From Chitinophagaceae bacterium (GTDB taxonomy: Bacteria > Bacteroidota > Bacteroidia > Chitinophagales > Chitinophagaceae), in assembly GCA_016710165.1 (NCBI GenBank), contig JADJLJ010000001.1, forward strand, positions 248,001 through 312,000: a stretch of DNA of 64,000 nucleotides. Reading direction: 5' to 3'. Under the pieces are notes generated by a model, which had not been told where the DNA came from, searched no databases, and was given only the letters and a program-made list of their open reading frames with translations. The position numbers and the translations under genes were made by a program. Positions 51,768-60,422 of this stretch are shown piece after piece. Every line of letters begins with the position of its first letter. Position 1 is the first letter of the stretch.

Positions 51768-52442
51768 ATGAACGGTATGGAATCAGAATACGTGATCAGG
51801 AAAGCCACCCTGAATGATGTTGAATTTTTAGCCGATGTGATCATTGGCGCAGAAAAAAGTTTTACGGAAAACCTCGGCCTCGCCAATTTCTTTGAATTGT
51901 CGGAAGAAAAGGTAAAGGAACTCATCATTGCCATGCTGCAGGAAGAAGTGGATGGCTGCGATTTTTCGGTGAGCAGCTATTTCATTGCCTGGTATGGCGA
52001 TAAGCCGGTGGGCGCTTTGGGCGGCTGGGTAGAAGGCTATTACGATGGCATGTCATCCAACCTGCTTAAGTCTAATCTGATCTCCTATGTTTTCCCCAGG
52101 GAAAGCGTGATCAAGGCCCAGGCCAAAATGGAGATGATCAAAGAAATGCTGCACATTGAACGGCCCATGGGTACCTACCAGCTTGAATATGTATTTGTGG
52201 ACGATAACCACCGGGGAAAACGCATCACCCAGCAACTGATGGATGTGCACCTGGCATACGCAAAAGAACTTGACCCGAATATCTGCAGGGCCCAGTTATC
52301 CTGCTTCGAAAACAATACTTCCATCATCAAGGCGCATGAAAGAAACGGGTATGTGCGGATGAAAAGATATGTGTGCGAGAATGATGACATTCTAAAATAC
52401 CTTCCTTTTAATGTAAAGGTGTTGCTGGAGAAGCAATTTTAA
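51768..52442 (+). CDS. GNAT-family N-acetyltransferase
   Basis: A 224-residue GNAT protein with an extended N-terminal half: IRKATLNDVEFLADVIIGAE at the start, the CoA-binding loop YVFVDDNHRGKRITQQLMDVH (motif A, about 143-163), and the C-terminal FENNTSIIKAHERNGYVRMKRY. Substrate unknown. The first ATG (51768) or the third codon later, 51777, are both possible starts. It follows the thiolase in what may be one transcript, and is followed by the trpF remnant. Confidence 0.82.
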   Translation: MNGMESEYVIRKATLNDVEFLADVIIGAEKSFTENLGLANFFELSEEKVKELIIAMLQEEVDGCDFSVSSYFIAWYGDKPVGALGGWVEGYYDGMSSNLLKSNLISYVFPRESVIKAQAKMEMIKEMLHIERPMGTYQLEYVFVDDNHRGKRITQQLMDVHLAYAKELDPNICRAQLSCFENNTSIIKAHERNGYVRMKRYVCENDDILKYLPFNVKVLLEKQF

Positions 52443-52459
52443 AATCAACTTGTTTTATT

Positions 52460-52585
52460 TTGGGTTCATCGAAAATTGAAACGGTTCAGCCTTTCGGGGT
52501 GGATGTTTGCAGTGGTGTCCGCAGTAATGGAAAGCTTGATATCCAGAAGCTAAGCGCTTTCATCAATGCCGTCAGGAGCCTTTGA
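52460..52585 (+). pseudogene. trpF: Remnant of trpF (phosphoribosylanthranilate isomerase), C-terminus only
   Basis: One frame immediately after the GNAT stop reads LGSSKIETVQPFGVDVCSGV, then RSNGKLDIQKLSAFINAVRS, ending at a TGA (52583-52585). This is the C-terminal end of TrpF: P(F/Y)GVDV-SGV, GKLD-KL and a final F-AVR helix match the family closely. The rest of trpF (about 160 residues) is absent; upstream is the intact GNAT gene. No start codon is present, so this is a fragment left by a rearrangement, not a gene. Confidence 0.75.
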
Positions 52586-52591
52586 ACAGGA

Positions 52592-52623
52592 TTTGTTCAT
52601 CTGCCCCTGATAAGATAAATTTG
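52592..52623 (+). promoter_or_regulatory. Full Bacteroidota promoter for pdhB
   Basis: TTTG (52592-52595), 20 bases, then TAAATTTG (52616-52623): both the -33 and -7 elements at the consensus spacing, 38 bases upstream of the pdhB ATG and just after the trpF remnant. Confidence 0.75.
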
Positions 52624-52661
52624 CTCCCGAAAATCATCGGGACATAAACATAACTACACAA

Positions 52662-53644
52662 ATGCGACAAATAGCCTTTAGAGAAGCACTGCGGGAAGCC
52701 ATGCAGGAAGAGATGAGAAGAGACGAACGGGTTTTTTTGATGGGAGAGGAAGTAGCGGAATACAATGGTGCTTATAAAGTGAGCCAGGGTATGCTGGATG
52801 AATTTGGGGAGAAAAGGGTTATTGATACTCCCATTGCCGAACTTGGTTTTGCCGCTATTGCAGTAGGCGCTGCTCAAAATGGCCTGCGCCCGATCGTTGA
52901 ATTTATGACATGGAACTTTGCCGTGCTGCCTTTAGATCAAATTTTAAATACCGCTTCTAAAATGCTGGCAATGAGTGGCGGACAGGTTGGTTGCCCGATC
53001 GTTTTTCGGGGAGCAAATGGAAGCGCCGGCCAGTTGGGAGCCCAGCATTCCACCGCTTTTGAGGCTTTATATGCGAACATTCCTGGGTTAAAGGTCATCT
53101 CCGTTTCAATCCCTACGATGCAAAAGGCCTGTTGAAAAGCGCCATCCGTGACGATGATCCGATCATTTTTATGGAGAGTGAAGTGATGTATGGGGATAAG
53201 GGTGAAGTGCCGGAAGAAGAATACCTCCTGCCTATTGGTAAGGCATTTATTAAAAGGCCGGGAAAAGATGTAACCATCGTTTCCTTCAATAAGATGATGA
53301 AGATCGCCCTTGCTGCTGCAGAGGAATTATCCAAAGAAGGCATCGAAGCGGAAGTTATTGACCTGGCAACCATCCGTCCGTTAGACTGGTTCACGATACT
53401 CGAAAGTGTGAAAAAGACGAACCGGTTGGTTATTGTTGAAGAACAATGGCCTTTTGCCTCTGTATCGTCTGAGATCAGCTACCGCATACAAAAAGAAGGG
53501 TTCGATTATTTAGATGCTCCCATCCGCCGGATAACCTCGGCTGATGCTCCCATGCACTATGCGCCAAACCTTGTGGCTGCTTATTTACCGGATGTTCCAA
53601 GAACGGTTAAGCTGGTGAAGGAAGTGATGTATTTAAAAAAATAA
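52662..53644 (+). CDS. pdhB: Pyruvate dehydrogenase E1 beta subunit, frameshifted
   Basis: E1-beta of the pyruvate dehydrogenase complex, which with E1-alpha decarboxylates pyruvate using thiamine diphosphate. The first frame (52662-53135) has MGEEVAEYNGAYKVSQGM, GAAQNGLRPIVEFM and GSAGQLGAQHSTAFE, and derails after LKVISVSIP. Restoring one A at 53108-53109 gives SNPYDAKGLLKSAIRDDDPI and continues into 53132-53644 (VIVEEQWPFASVSSEI; C-terminal PNLVAAYLPDVPRTV), a normal 327-residue protein. No pdhA is adjacent. A strong promoter precedes it. Confidence 0.93.
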
Positions 53645-53645
53645 G

Positions 53646-53807
53646 ATACAGGATACCGGATGCAATCCGGATCCCGATGAGATCACGGATGCAAGATACA
53701 GGATACCAGATGCCAGATGCGAGATGCAATAACCTTCCTGCTATAGCATGAATATTTCAATTCCCGGATTCCATCCTGAATCCTGAATCTCGTATCTGGT
53801 ATCCTAC
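53646..53807. repeat. GATAC-word inverted repeat, locus 2
   Basis: Left arm: AAGATACAGGATACCGGATG, GATCACGGATGCAAGATACAG, CCAGATGCCAGATGCGAG. A spacer of about 35 bases. Right arm: CATCCTGAATCCTGAATCTC, GTATCTGGTATCCTACACC. It fills most of the gap between pdhB and ubiD. Confidence 0.85.
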
Positions 53808-53866
53808 ACCAACAATCCCCCTTTCTCTTGCGATTCTGTTATACATTTGTCCTGTAATAAACTCTA

Positions 53867-55705
53867 ATGGTCTATCGCTCTCTTGAAGATTGTTTACTCG
53901 ACCTGGAACGCAATGGCCAGCTCATCCGCATCAAAGAAGAAGTTGATCCGTACCTGGAAATGGCGGCCATTCACCTGCGGGTGCACGAGGCCGGCGGGCC
54001 GGCACTGCTGTTTGAAAATGTAAAAGGAAGTAAGTTCAGGGCGGCATCCAATATCTTCGGCACGCTGGAACGAAGTGAATTCATTTTCCGGGATACGTTA
54101 AAGACCGTTCAGCAACTGATCGAATTGAAGGACGACCCGGTAAAGGCCATTAAAAGCCCCCTTAAGAATTTCAGTGCCGGCTTAGCAGCGCTGAATGCAT
54201 TGCCGAAGAAGGATCCGGCAACAAGACCGGTCTTGTATGAAGAGATAAAAATTTCCGACATACCCCAGGTCCATCACTGGCCGATGGATGGAGGGGCCTT
54301 TGTAACCCTGCCCCAGGTGTATACAGAGGATATTGAAAAGCCCGGCATCATGCATGCCAACCTGGGCATGTACCGCATCCAGTTATCCGGCAATGATTAT
54401 GAACCGGGCAAAGAAGCTGGCCTGCATTATCAATTGCACCGGGGTATTGGTGTTCATCAGTCCAAAGCCAGTCAAAAAGGCTTACCGCTTAAAGTAAGTG
54501 TGTTTGCCGGCGGGCCGCCGGCGCATAGTGTGGCCGCTGTGATGCCGCTGCCGGAAGGGATCAGTGAAATGACATTTGCCGGCGTACTGGGTGCACGAAG
54601 GTTCAGGTACACATATGAAGATGGGTTTTGCATAAGCACCGATGCTGATTTTGTAATTACGGGGGAAGTGTATCCAAATGATAACAAACCCGAAGGACCT
54701 TTTGGTGATCACCTGGGTTATTACAGTTTAAAACACGATTTTCCTGTAATGAAAGTGCATAAGGTTTATGCAAGAAAGAATGCCATCTGGCCTTTTACGG
54801 TTGTTGGCCGCCCGCCGCAGGAAGATACCAGTTTTGGCCAACTCATTCATAAAATGACCGGCAAAGCTTTGCAGCAGGAAATACCGGGACTGAAAGAAGT
54901 GCATGCCGTTGATGCGGCAGGGGTTCACCCGTTATTACTTGCCATCGGCAGCGAAAGATATACACCATATGCACAGGCAAAACAACCGGCTGAGATATTA
55001 ACCATTGCCAACCATATTTTAGGTACCGGGCAACTGAGTCTTGCTAAATTTTTATTTATAACCGCCGGTGATGAGCATACGTTAAGCACACACAATGTTG
55101 AAGAATACTTCAACTATGTTTTGCAGCGGATCGATCTGAAAAGAGATATCCATTTTTATACAAACACCACCATGGATACCCTGGACTATTCGGGCACCGG
55201 TCTTAACAGCGGAAGCAAGGTTGTGCTGGCTGCCTACGGACCATCCCGGAGGGAACTGAATACTGAAGTGCCTGCTGTATTGAAGGATCTGCAGTCGTTT
55301 GAAAATGCCCGGCTGGTAATGCCGGGGGTAATTGCCCTGCAGGCAAGGCCATTTACAAATTATGAAGCGGCTGTTAAGGAGATGGAAATGCTCAATGAGC
55401 AATGTGGGATGTACAATGATCAATTAAAAGGCATTCCGCTGATCGTGATCTGTGATGATGCCGCTTTTGTAAGCCAAAGACTCAATAACTTTTTGTGGGT
55501 AACATTCACCCGTTGCAACCCTTCGTATGATATGTATGGGATCAACCCTTTTACCGAAAAGAAGCACTGGGGCTGTCATGGGCCACTGGTGATCGATGCC
55601 CGGATCAAGCCTCATCATGCTCCGCCCGTGGAAAAAGATGCCGCTACAGAAAAAAGGATTGACAGGCTTTTTGAAACGGGGGGCAGTTTATACCGGGTCA
55701 TTTAA
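53867..55705 (+). CDS. ubiD: UbiD-family (prenylated-FMN) decarboxylase
   Basis: A 612-residue reversible decarboxylase of the UbiD family, which uses prenylated FMN made by UbiX. GPALLFENVKGS, NLGMYRIQLSGNDYEPGKEAGLHYQLHRGIG, the VSVFAGGPPAH stretch and the KPEGPFGDHLGYYS active-site loop (conserved Glu) are visible. Substrate may be a menaquinone or other aromatic precursor; not decidable here. Longer than E. coli UbiD (about 500) as is common for the Bacteroidota form. TACATTTG (TAnnTTTG) at 53842-53849 is a possible -7 box. Confidence 0.9.
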   Translation: MVYRSLEDCLLDLERNGQLIRIKEEVDPYLEMAAIHLRVHEAGGPALLFENVKGSKFRAASNIFGTLERSEFIFRDTLKTVQQLIELKDDPVKAIKSPLKNFSAGLAALNALPKKDPATRPVLYEEIKISDIPQVHHWPMDGGAFVTLPQVYTEDIEKPGIMHANLGMYRIQLSGNDYEPGKEAGLHYQLHRGIGVHQSKASQKGLPLKVSVFAGGPPAHSVAAVMPLPEGISEMTFAGVLGARRFRYTYEDGFCISTDADFVITGEVYPNDNKPEGPFGDHLGYYSLKHDFPVMKVHKVYARKNAIWPFTVVGRPPQEDTSFGQLIHKMTGKALQQEIPGLKEVHAVDAAGVHPLLLAIGSERYTPYAQAKQPAEILTIANHILGTGQLSLAKFLFITAGDEHTLSTHNVEEYFNYVLQRIDLKRDIHFYTNTTMDTLDYSGTGLNSGSKVVLAAYGPSRRELNTEVPAVLKDLQSFENARLVMPGVIALQARPFTNYEAAVKEMEMLNEQCGMYNDQLKGIPLIVICDDAAFVSQRLNNFLWVTFTRCNPSYDMYGINPFTEKKHWGCHGPLVIDARIKPHHAPPVEKDAATEKRIDRLFETGGSLYRVI

Positions 55706-55716
55706 AAGGGGATTTA

Positions 55717-57696
55717 TCAGGGCGCTGTTTTCTTCTTTATCACCACCTGCTCATTCAGTTTATCAAACATCTTTTTGTGAAACTCCCGGAAATCCGGGTA
55801 ACTGTCGGCAGGGTAGAAGGTCCGTTTGAATTCCACCGTGATCCGTATGTTCAGGAGGTTCCCATCTGCATTCACGGTGCGGTTGAATATGATACCCCTG
55901 TCGGCAGTGGCCATGGCAATGTTTTCGGGCAGCCCGTCAAAAACATAATCGGCAGGAATGGTGAAATTACCAAACAGGTTATAATCCTGGTGTACGCCAA
56001 AATCCACATCCGATGACCGGGTCTCTGAAACGAAATGGTTTATGTCCAGGTCGGAAAAAAGATTTACGCTGAAATATTTGTAATTGCCCGAACTGTTGAG
56101 CACGGAACTGAATTTCACTTTCTGCTCCAGCGGCATCGAATCCGCTTCCGCATTGTTGATGGTAAGTTCTTCCACCCGTACAGAAGGGTAGGGCTTTAAA
56201 AAATGATCTTCCTTGAATTTCTGTTTATTGCTGTTCCATTCTTCACAACGCTGCACCCGGGCATAATCGTAACAATTCACTAGGCAGCTGCCTTTCATAT
56301 TCCCTTCTGCATCTATTTCGCCCTGTACAGCAGCCGTTACCTTATAATGATTCCTGCCTGAAATGATCTCTTTCCACCGCCCGTTCTCGCCTTCCACGAT
56401 GAACCCGTTCGTATTTACCACTTCTTCCGGGATGAGCCTGTAATGGATCACTTTGTTGGTTGCATCCAGGACAAAATGATTATTGTTGATGGTCACAATC
56501 GCCATCACGCTGTTGAACTGGCTTTTGTTGGGGTAGTTGGGCACTGCAAGGCCGTTGTCCCGTGTACTGAAAAGAATGAGTTGGGCCTTTATGCAGGCAT
56601 CATTCAGCAGTTTTATCAGCAACAGGTTGATGTCTGCCAGGTTACCCTTTTTTGTTTCCCATGTCCTGGCGATACCGATATCGGTATAAATGCCGTTATC
56701 CTCATTCCAGGTAAGGTCCTGGCGTAGTTTATTATACAGGAATTTCATCCGCTGTTCAGCATCCGCCACCCGTTTTGCTTCTTCAACCAGTGGAGCAGCA
56801 GCCGGTACATTGTGCTCAAGTTGCAGCCCGAAACTTTCATCTTTTTTCAGGTCTTTTATGATATCACTCCATTTCGTACTGATATCATCTGTACGGTCGC
56901 CGTAGTCGATCTGTGTTAAGTGAAATTCTATCCGCTGCATATAATCCTTTGCGGCGCCCATGAAGGGTTCATCTTTTATCCCCAACAGGTTGTGCATGGT
57001 GTATTTGCTCGTCAGCACTTTGGTTTCAAGCGCTCCTTCCGCCATGGAAATGATCTCTGTGCTTACATCCTGTTTGTCTTCAATGGGGTCAACTACATTC
57101 GGCTGTATGGAAAAACGGAAGAACTGGGGAATCTTCAGCTGGTATTCGCTGAACCGTACCGGGATGCGGTGCTGGAAATACCAGTCATTGAGGTTGATGG
57201 TCTCTGTTTCAATGCTGTAACTATATTCAATGATGCTCCCCACTTTTACTTCGGGAAACGCAATGATCATGGCTGCGTGACTGGCATCAACTTTTTTTGA
57301 ATAAATGGATGATTTTTTTACTTCCGTGGTCTGAACCTTACCGGAAGCATCCAGGTTGTAAGTATTCGCATTTAGTTTTAAGATCTTCTGTTCATTGTTG
57401 CGGTTGTAATACGGTATGCGCACGTCTGCCAGTGCGATCCCGCTCTCTTTTAATATTTTGATGCGTGTCCTCCTTTCATAAACGGTCTTAAATGTGGAGA
57501 ACCCCACGGTACCCCGGTCGTAATAGGTATTGCCGTAATCAAGCAGTACGAGGGCAGCGGCCCCCTTGTCAAAATCGCAGTCCGTCATCAGCAGGTCGGC
57601 CTTATCCACTTTACCAAAACCGGGTTGTCCCTTTTGTGCAATGGTGCCCAACGGGAAAAAAAGAACGAGCAGGAATGAGAAAGCGGCCGTTTTCAT
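55717..57696 (-). CDS. DUF3857/pseudo-transglutaminase exported protein
   Basis: A 659-residue exported protein: signal peptide (to TIAQ), a DUF3857 domain (about 40-205; VYERRTRIKILKESGIALADV, IIAFPEVKVGSIIEYSYSIET) and a transglutaminase-like core (about 300-400). In that core the usual catalytic Cys position reads KGNLADINLLLIKLLNDA, with Leu where active enzymes have Cys, so it is probably an inactive, binding-only fold. Several Bacteroidota relatives share this loss. ATG start; divergent from GumN with 64 bases between. Confidence 0.85.
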   Translation of the reverse strand: MKTAAFSFLLVLFFPLGTIAQKGQPGFGKVDKADLLMTDCDFDKGAAALVLLDYGNTYYDRGTVGFSTFKTVYERRTRIKILKESGIALADVRIPYYNRNNEQKILKLNANTYNLDASGKVQTTEVKKSSIYSKKVDASHAAMIIAFPEVKVGSIIEYSYSIETETINLNDWYFQHRIPVRFSEYQLKIPQFFRFSIQPNVVDPIEDKQDVSTEIISMAEGALETKVLTSKYTMHNLLGIKDEPFMGAAKDYMQRIEFHLTQIDYGDRTDDISTKWSDIIKDLKKDESFGLQLEHNVPAAAPLVEEAKRVADAEQRMKFLYNKLRQDLTWNEDNGIYTDIGIARTWETKKGNLADINLLLIKLLNDACIKAQLILFSTRDNGLAVPNYPNKSQFNSVMAIVTINNNHFVLDATNKVIHYRLIPEEVVNTNGFIVEGENGRWKEIISGRNHYKVTAAVQGEIDAEGNMKGSCLVNCYDYARVQRCEEWNSNKQKFKEDHFLKPYPSVRVEELTINNAEADSMPLEQKVKFSSVLNSSGNYKYFSVNLFSDLDINHFVSETRSSDVDFGVHQDYNLFGNFTIPADYVFDGLPENIAMATADRGIIFNRTVNADGNLLNIRITVEFKRTFYPADSYPDFREFHKKMFDKLNEQVVIKKKTAP

Positions 57697-57760
57697 ATTT
57701 GATGTTTCAGCTAATATAATAAAAAGGATCTATGATCGTATTGTTTTTGTATTTTTATTC

Positions 57761-58660
57761 ATGACCTTTTTGATCAGACTTCTTTACCTGGCAATCCTTC
57801 TCTTGATAAAAGGGCCTGCTGAAGCACAGGCTCCCGTTCAGTTCAAAACAAACCCGGATAATAATACCGTGTTGTGGGAAGTAAGCGGCAACGGGCTTAC
57901 AACATCCAGTTACCTGCTCGGTACCTTTCACCTGCTTTGTAAAGAGGATGTGCTATTCAGTGATGCACTGAAACAGGCGGTAAAAAATGCTTCGGCGGTT
58001 TACATGGAACTGGACATGGATGATATTACCACCATCTTGGGGGGATTGAACATGATGCAGATGAAGAACGGTAAAAAACTGAAGGACCTTTTTACGGCTG
58101 AAGAATACAAACGGGTGGAATCATTTTTTAAGGATTCGCTGAAAACATCGCTTGGTTTTTACCAGGGAACCAAGCCCATGATGCTTACCTCGCTCATTTA
58201 TCCCAAACTGATGGAATGTAAAACGGTGAGTGGCGTGGAGCAGCAACTGGCAAAGCTGGCCAAGGAAAACAAGAAGGAACTGCTGGGGCTGGAGACCCTC
58301 GCGTTCCAGGCATCTGTTTTTGACAGCATTCCCTATGAGGCCCAGGCGGTTGAACTCCTCAAAACGATCGACAGCCTGCAAAGGTCAAAACGCTTCTTCG
58401 ACTCGATGGTGAGTGCTTATAAGAACCAGGACATGGCTGCCATGGAGCGGATGATGAATGACAAGGATTACGGGATGGAAGACAAACAAGATATGATGCT
58501 CGACAACCGGAACAGGAACTGGGTAGGGCAACTGAAAACCATCATGCATAAAGACCCGGTATTTGTTGCTGTTGGCGCCGGTCATTTACCAGGCCAGGCA
58601 GGACTGATCGCTTTGCTGCGGAAGGAAGGGTTTGTGGTCAGGCCGCTGGAGAATAAGTAA
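57761..58660 (+). CDS. TraB/GumN-family protein
   Basis: A 299-residue exported protein from the chosen ATG at 57761 (MTFLIRLLYLAILLLIKGP, a signal peptide ending EAQA). TSSYLLGTFHLLCKEDV (GTxHL motif), VYMELDMDD, LGLETLAFQASVFDSI and VFVAVGAGHLPGQAGLIALLRKEGF (GAGHL motif) are the TraB/PrgY/GumN signatures; these Glu/His residues suggest a metal-dependent peptidase-like fold. Role in Bacteroidota unknown. The longer open frame upstream overlaps the DUF3857 gene and is rejected. Confidence 0.88.
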   Translation: MTFLIRLLYLAILLLIKGPAEAQAPVQFKTNPDNNTVLWEVSGNGLTTSSYLLGTFHLLCKEDVLFSDALKQAVKNASAVYMELDMDDITTILGGLNMMQMKNGKKLKDLFTAEEYKRVESFFKDSLKTSLGFYQGTKPMMLTSLIYPKLMECKTVSGVEQQLAKLAKENKKELLGLETLAFQASVFDSIPYEAQAVELLKTIDSLQRSKRFFDSMVSAYKNQDMAAMERMMNDKDYGMEDKQDMMLDNRNRNWVGQLKTIMHKDPVFVAVGAGHLPGQAGLIALLRKEGFVVRPLENK

Positions 58661-58665
58661 GGGGA

Positions 58666-58806
58666 GATACAGGATACCGGATACAGGATACCGGATACAG
58701 GATACAGGATGCAGGATACAGGATACGAGATACAGGATGTAAGATGTTTCTTTACTAAAGGTATTTTAAATCACGGATCATGTATCCGGTATCTTGTATC
58801 CCGCAT
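58666..58806. repeat. GATAC-word inverted repeat, locus 3
   Basis: Left arm of perfect-looking iterations GATACAGGATACCGGATACA; after about 30 bases the right arm ATCATGTATCCGGTATCTTG and TATCCCGCATCGG. Lies between the convergent GumN and dciA-like genes. Confidence 0.85.
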
Positions 58807-58811
58807 CGGTA

Positions 58812-59093
58812 TTACTTAATGACCACATCCTTGATCGTCTTTTCACCCAATGCATCATTTACCCTTTCCTTTATCTTTTCTTTTTGAAAAAGCAATTCAT
58901 TCTTGAGCGGGGCAACCGACGTAGTTATGTACAAGGTGGAATGGATGATCTGTATCTTGTCGGTGTATTTGGCGATTGTTTTCCCCATCACTTCTTCCCA
59001 CACGTCTTCAATACGCAATGCCTGTATGCCGTTCTTGAGCCGGCTTTTTTGAAGGAACTGGTTGATGGCATCCTGTAATGAAATTTCTCCCAT
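58812..59093 (-). CDS. DUF721 (DciA-like) protein
   Basis: A 93-residue protein from the ATG at 59093 (MGEISLQDAINQFLQKS). DUF721 hallmarks: AINQFLQKSRLKNGI, RIEDVWEEVMGKTIAKYTDKI and LYITTSVAPLKNELLFQKEKI. Larger DciA proteins load the replicative helicase; the short Bacteroidota version is usually next to recF, as here, so a replication/repair role is likely. The six codons before 59093 read into repeat sequence and are rejected. Confidence 0.85.
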   Translation of the reverse strand: MGEISLQDAINQFLQKSRLKNGIQALRIEDVWEEVMGKTIAKYTDKIQIIHSTLYITTSVAPLKNELLFQKEKIKERVNDALGEKTIKDVVIK

Positions 59094-59109
59094 GGGGTAA
59101 AGGTAAGGC

Positions 59110-59236
59110 AATGATGCGGGATGCAGGATTCAAGATACCGGATACAGGATACCAGATACGGGATACGAGATACCGGATACAGAATGCTGGCAGTATACAT
59201 ATCCTGTATCCTGGATCTGGTATCCCGTATCGGTTC
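59110..59236. repeat. GATAC-word inverted repeat, locus 4
   Basis: Left arm TGCGGGATGCAGGATTCAAG, ATACCGGATACAGGATACC, GATACGGGATACGAGATACC; right arm TATCCTGTATCCTGGATCTG and GTATCCCGTATCGG. It fills the gap between recF (stop at 59237) and the dciA-like gene, both on the minus strand. Confidence 0.85.
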
Positions 59237-60319
59237 TTACAATTCAACGATCTGGTACTCCGTCCCCAGTTTTTCAAACGCTTCTTCCAGCCGTTCCCGG
59301 TGCGTATCGGTAATGAACACCTGGCCGATGTTTTCGGTGCAAACCCAATGCAATAGCCGGTGCATGCGGTTATCGTCCAGTTTCTCAAAAACGTCATCCA
59401 GCAAAAGGAGGGGGGTGAAACCCTTATTAATTTTCAGCAACTCAAACTCTGCCAGTTTCAAAGCGAACAACAGACTCTTACGCTGCCCCTGCGAAGCCGT
59501 GGTCTTAAATACCTGGCCATCCAGCTGCATCGTTATATCGTCTTTGTGAATGCCCGCATTACTGCGCTGTAAAAGGAAATCCTTTTCCCGGTACTGGTTA
59601 AGCAGGCTGTAAAGATCTGTTTCATTCAGCTGGCTGTTGTATTGAATGGAAACCTTTTCCTCTTTTCCGGCGATCTGTGTATAAAATTGCTGCACCAGCG
59701 GGATCATGGCTTCGGTGAACTGTTTTCTTTTTTCATAGATACGGTTTCCCGGCCCCATGAATTGTTCGTCCAGCACTTCCAGCAGGGGCCAGTCCGTTTT
59801 TCCCTGTTCGGCAAATCGCTTTAACAAACTGTTCCGCTGTTGTAAAACCTTATTGTATTTAATAAGATCCTGCAAGTAGTCTGCATCCATCTCACTCAGC
59901 ACGGTATCCATGAACCGGCGCCTTTCTTCGCTGCCGCCGGTGATGAGTTCAATATCATCCGGGGCCACCATCACGGCGGGGAATTTGCCGATGTGCTGCG
60001 AGAATTTTTCATAAGGCACATCATTGAGGAGCAATTCTTTTTTACCGGCAAGCCGGTTGATGCAGGTGAGTTTCTGGTCTTCCGCTGCTGTTTTAAAGAT
60101 GGCTTCCAGCCTGAAACCGTCATGGTCGAACTGAATGCTCAATCCGTCCGTTTTACTGAAATAACTTTTGGTAAAGCAGCAGTAATAGATGGCATCCAGC
60201 AGGTTGGTCTTGCCCCGGCCGTTTAGGCCACAGATGCCGGTAACTCTTTCATCGAAAACGAAAGAATGGAGGTTATAGTTCTTGAACTGGGTGAGGGTTA
60301 TTTTACGAAGAAATAACAT
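59237..60319 (-). CDS. recF: DNA replication/repair protein RecF
   Basis: A 360-residue SMC-like ATPase that helps load RecA at gaps. Walker A is GLNGRGKTNLLDA (about 31-43), the ABC signature is ASQGQRKSLLFALKLAE and Walker B is PLLLLDDVFEKLD; VMVAPDDIELITGG is the typical RecF loop. ATG at 60319 (MLFLRKITLTQF) chosen over a TTG three codons upstream. Followed by the dciA-like gene after a repeat. Confidence 0.93.
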   Translation of the reverse strand: MLFLRKITLTQFKNYNLHSFVFDERVTGICGLNGRGKTNLLDAIYYCCFTKSYFSKTDGLSIQFDHDGFRLEAIFKTAAEDQKLTCINRLAGKKELLLNDVPYEKFSQHIGKFPAVMVAPDDIELITGGSEERRRFMDTVLSEMDADYLQDLIKYNKVLQQRNSLLKRFAEQGKTDWPLLEVLDEQFMGPGNRIYEKRKQFTEAMIPLVQQFYTQIAGKEEKVSIQYNSQLNETDLYSLLNQYREKDFLLQRSNAGIHKDDITMQLDGQVFKTTASQGQRKSLLFALKLAEFELLKINKGFTPLLLLDDVFEKLDDNRMHRLLHWVCTENIGQVFITDTHRERLEEAFEKLGTEYQIVEL

Positions 60320-60422
60320 AGGCTGCAAGATACAGAATGTAGTTGCTGTTTTATATTTATCATTGTTAACGCTATCTTTATCCGGGATTAGCCCTTGTAA
60401 AAGTTAAATTTTGATCCTGCAC

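Noticed and set aside
57566..57760. N-terminal extension of the TraB/GumN protein
   Set aside because: Overlaps the DUF3857 gene on the other strand; the ATG at 57761 begins a signal peptide.
53646..59236. Repeat blocks as CRISPR arrays
   Set aside because: No constant repeat with unique spacers of fixed length, and no cas genes; arms are inverted to each other.
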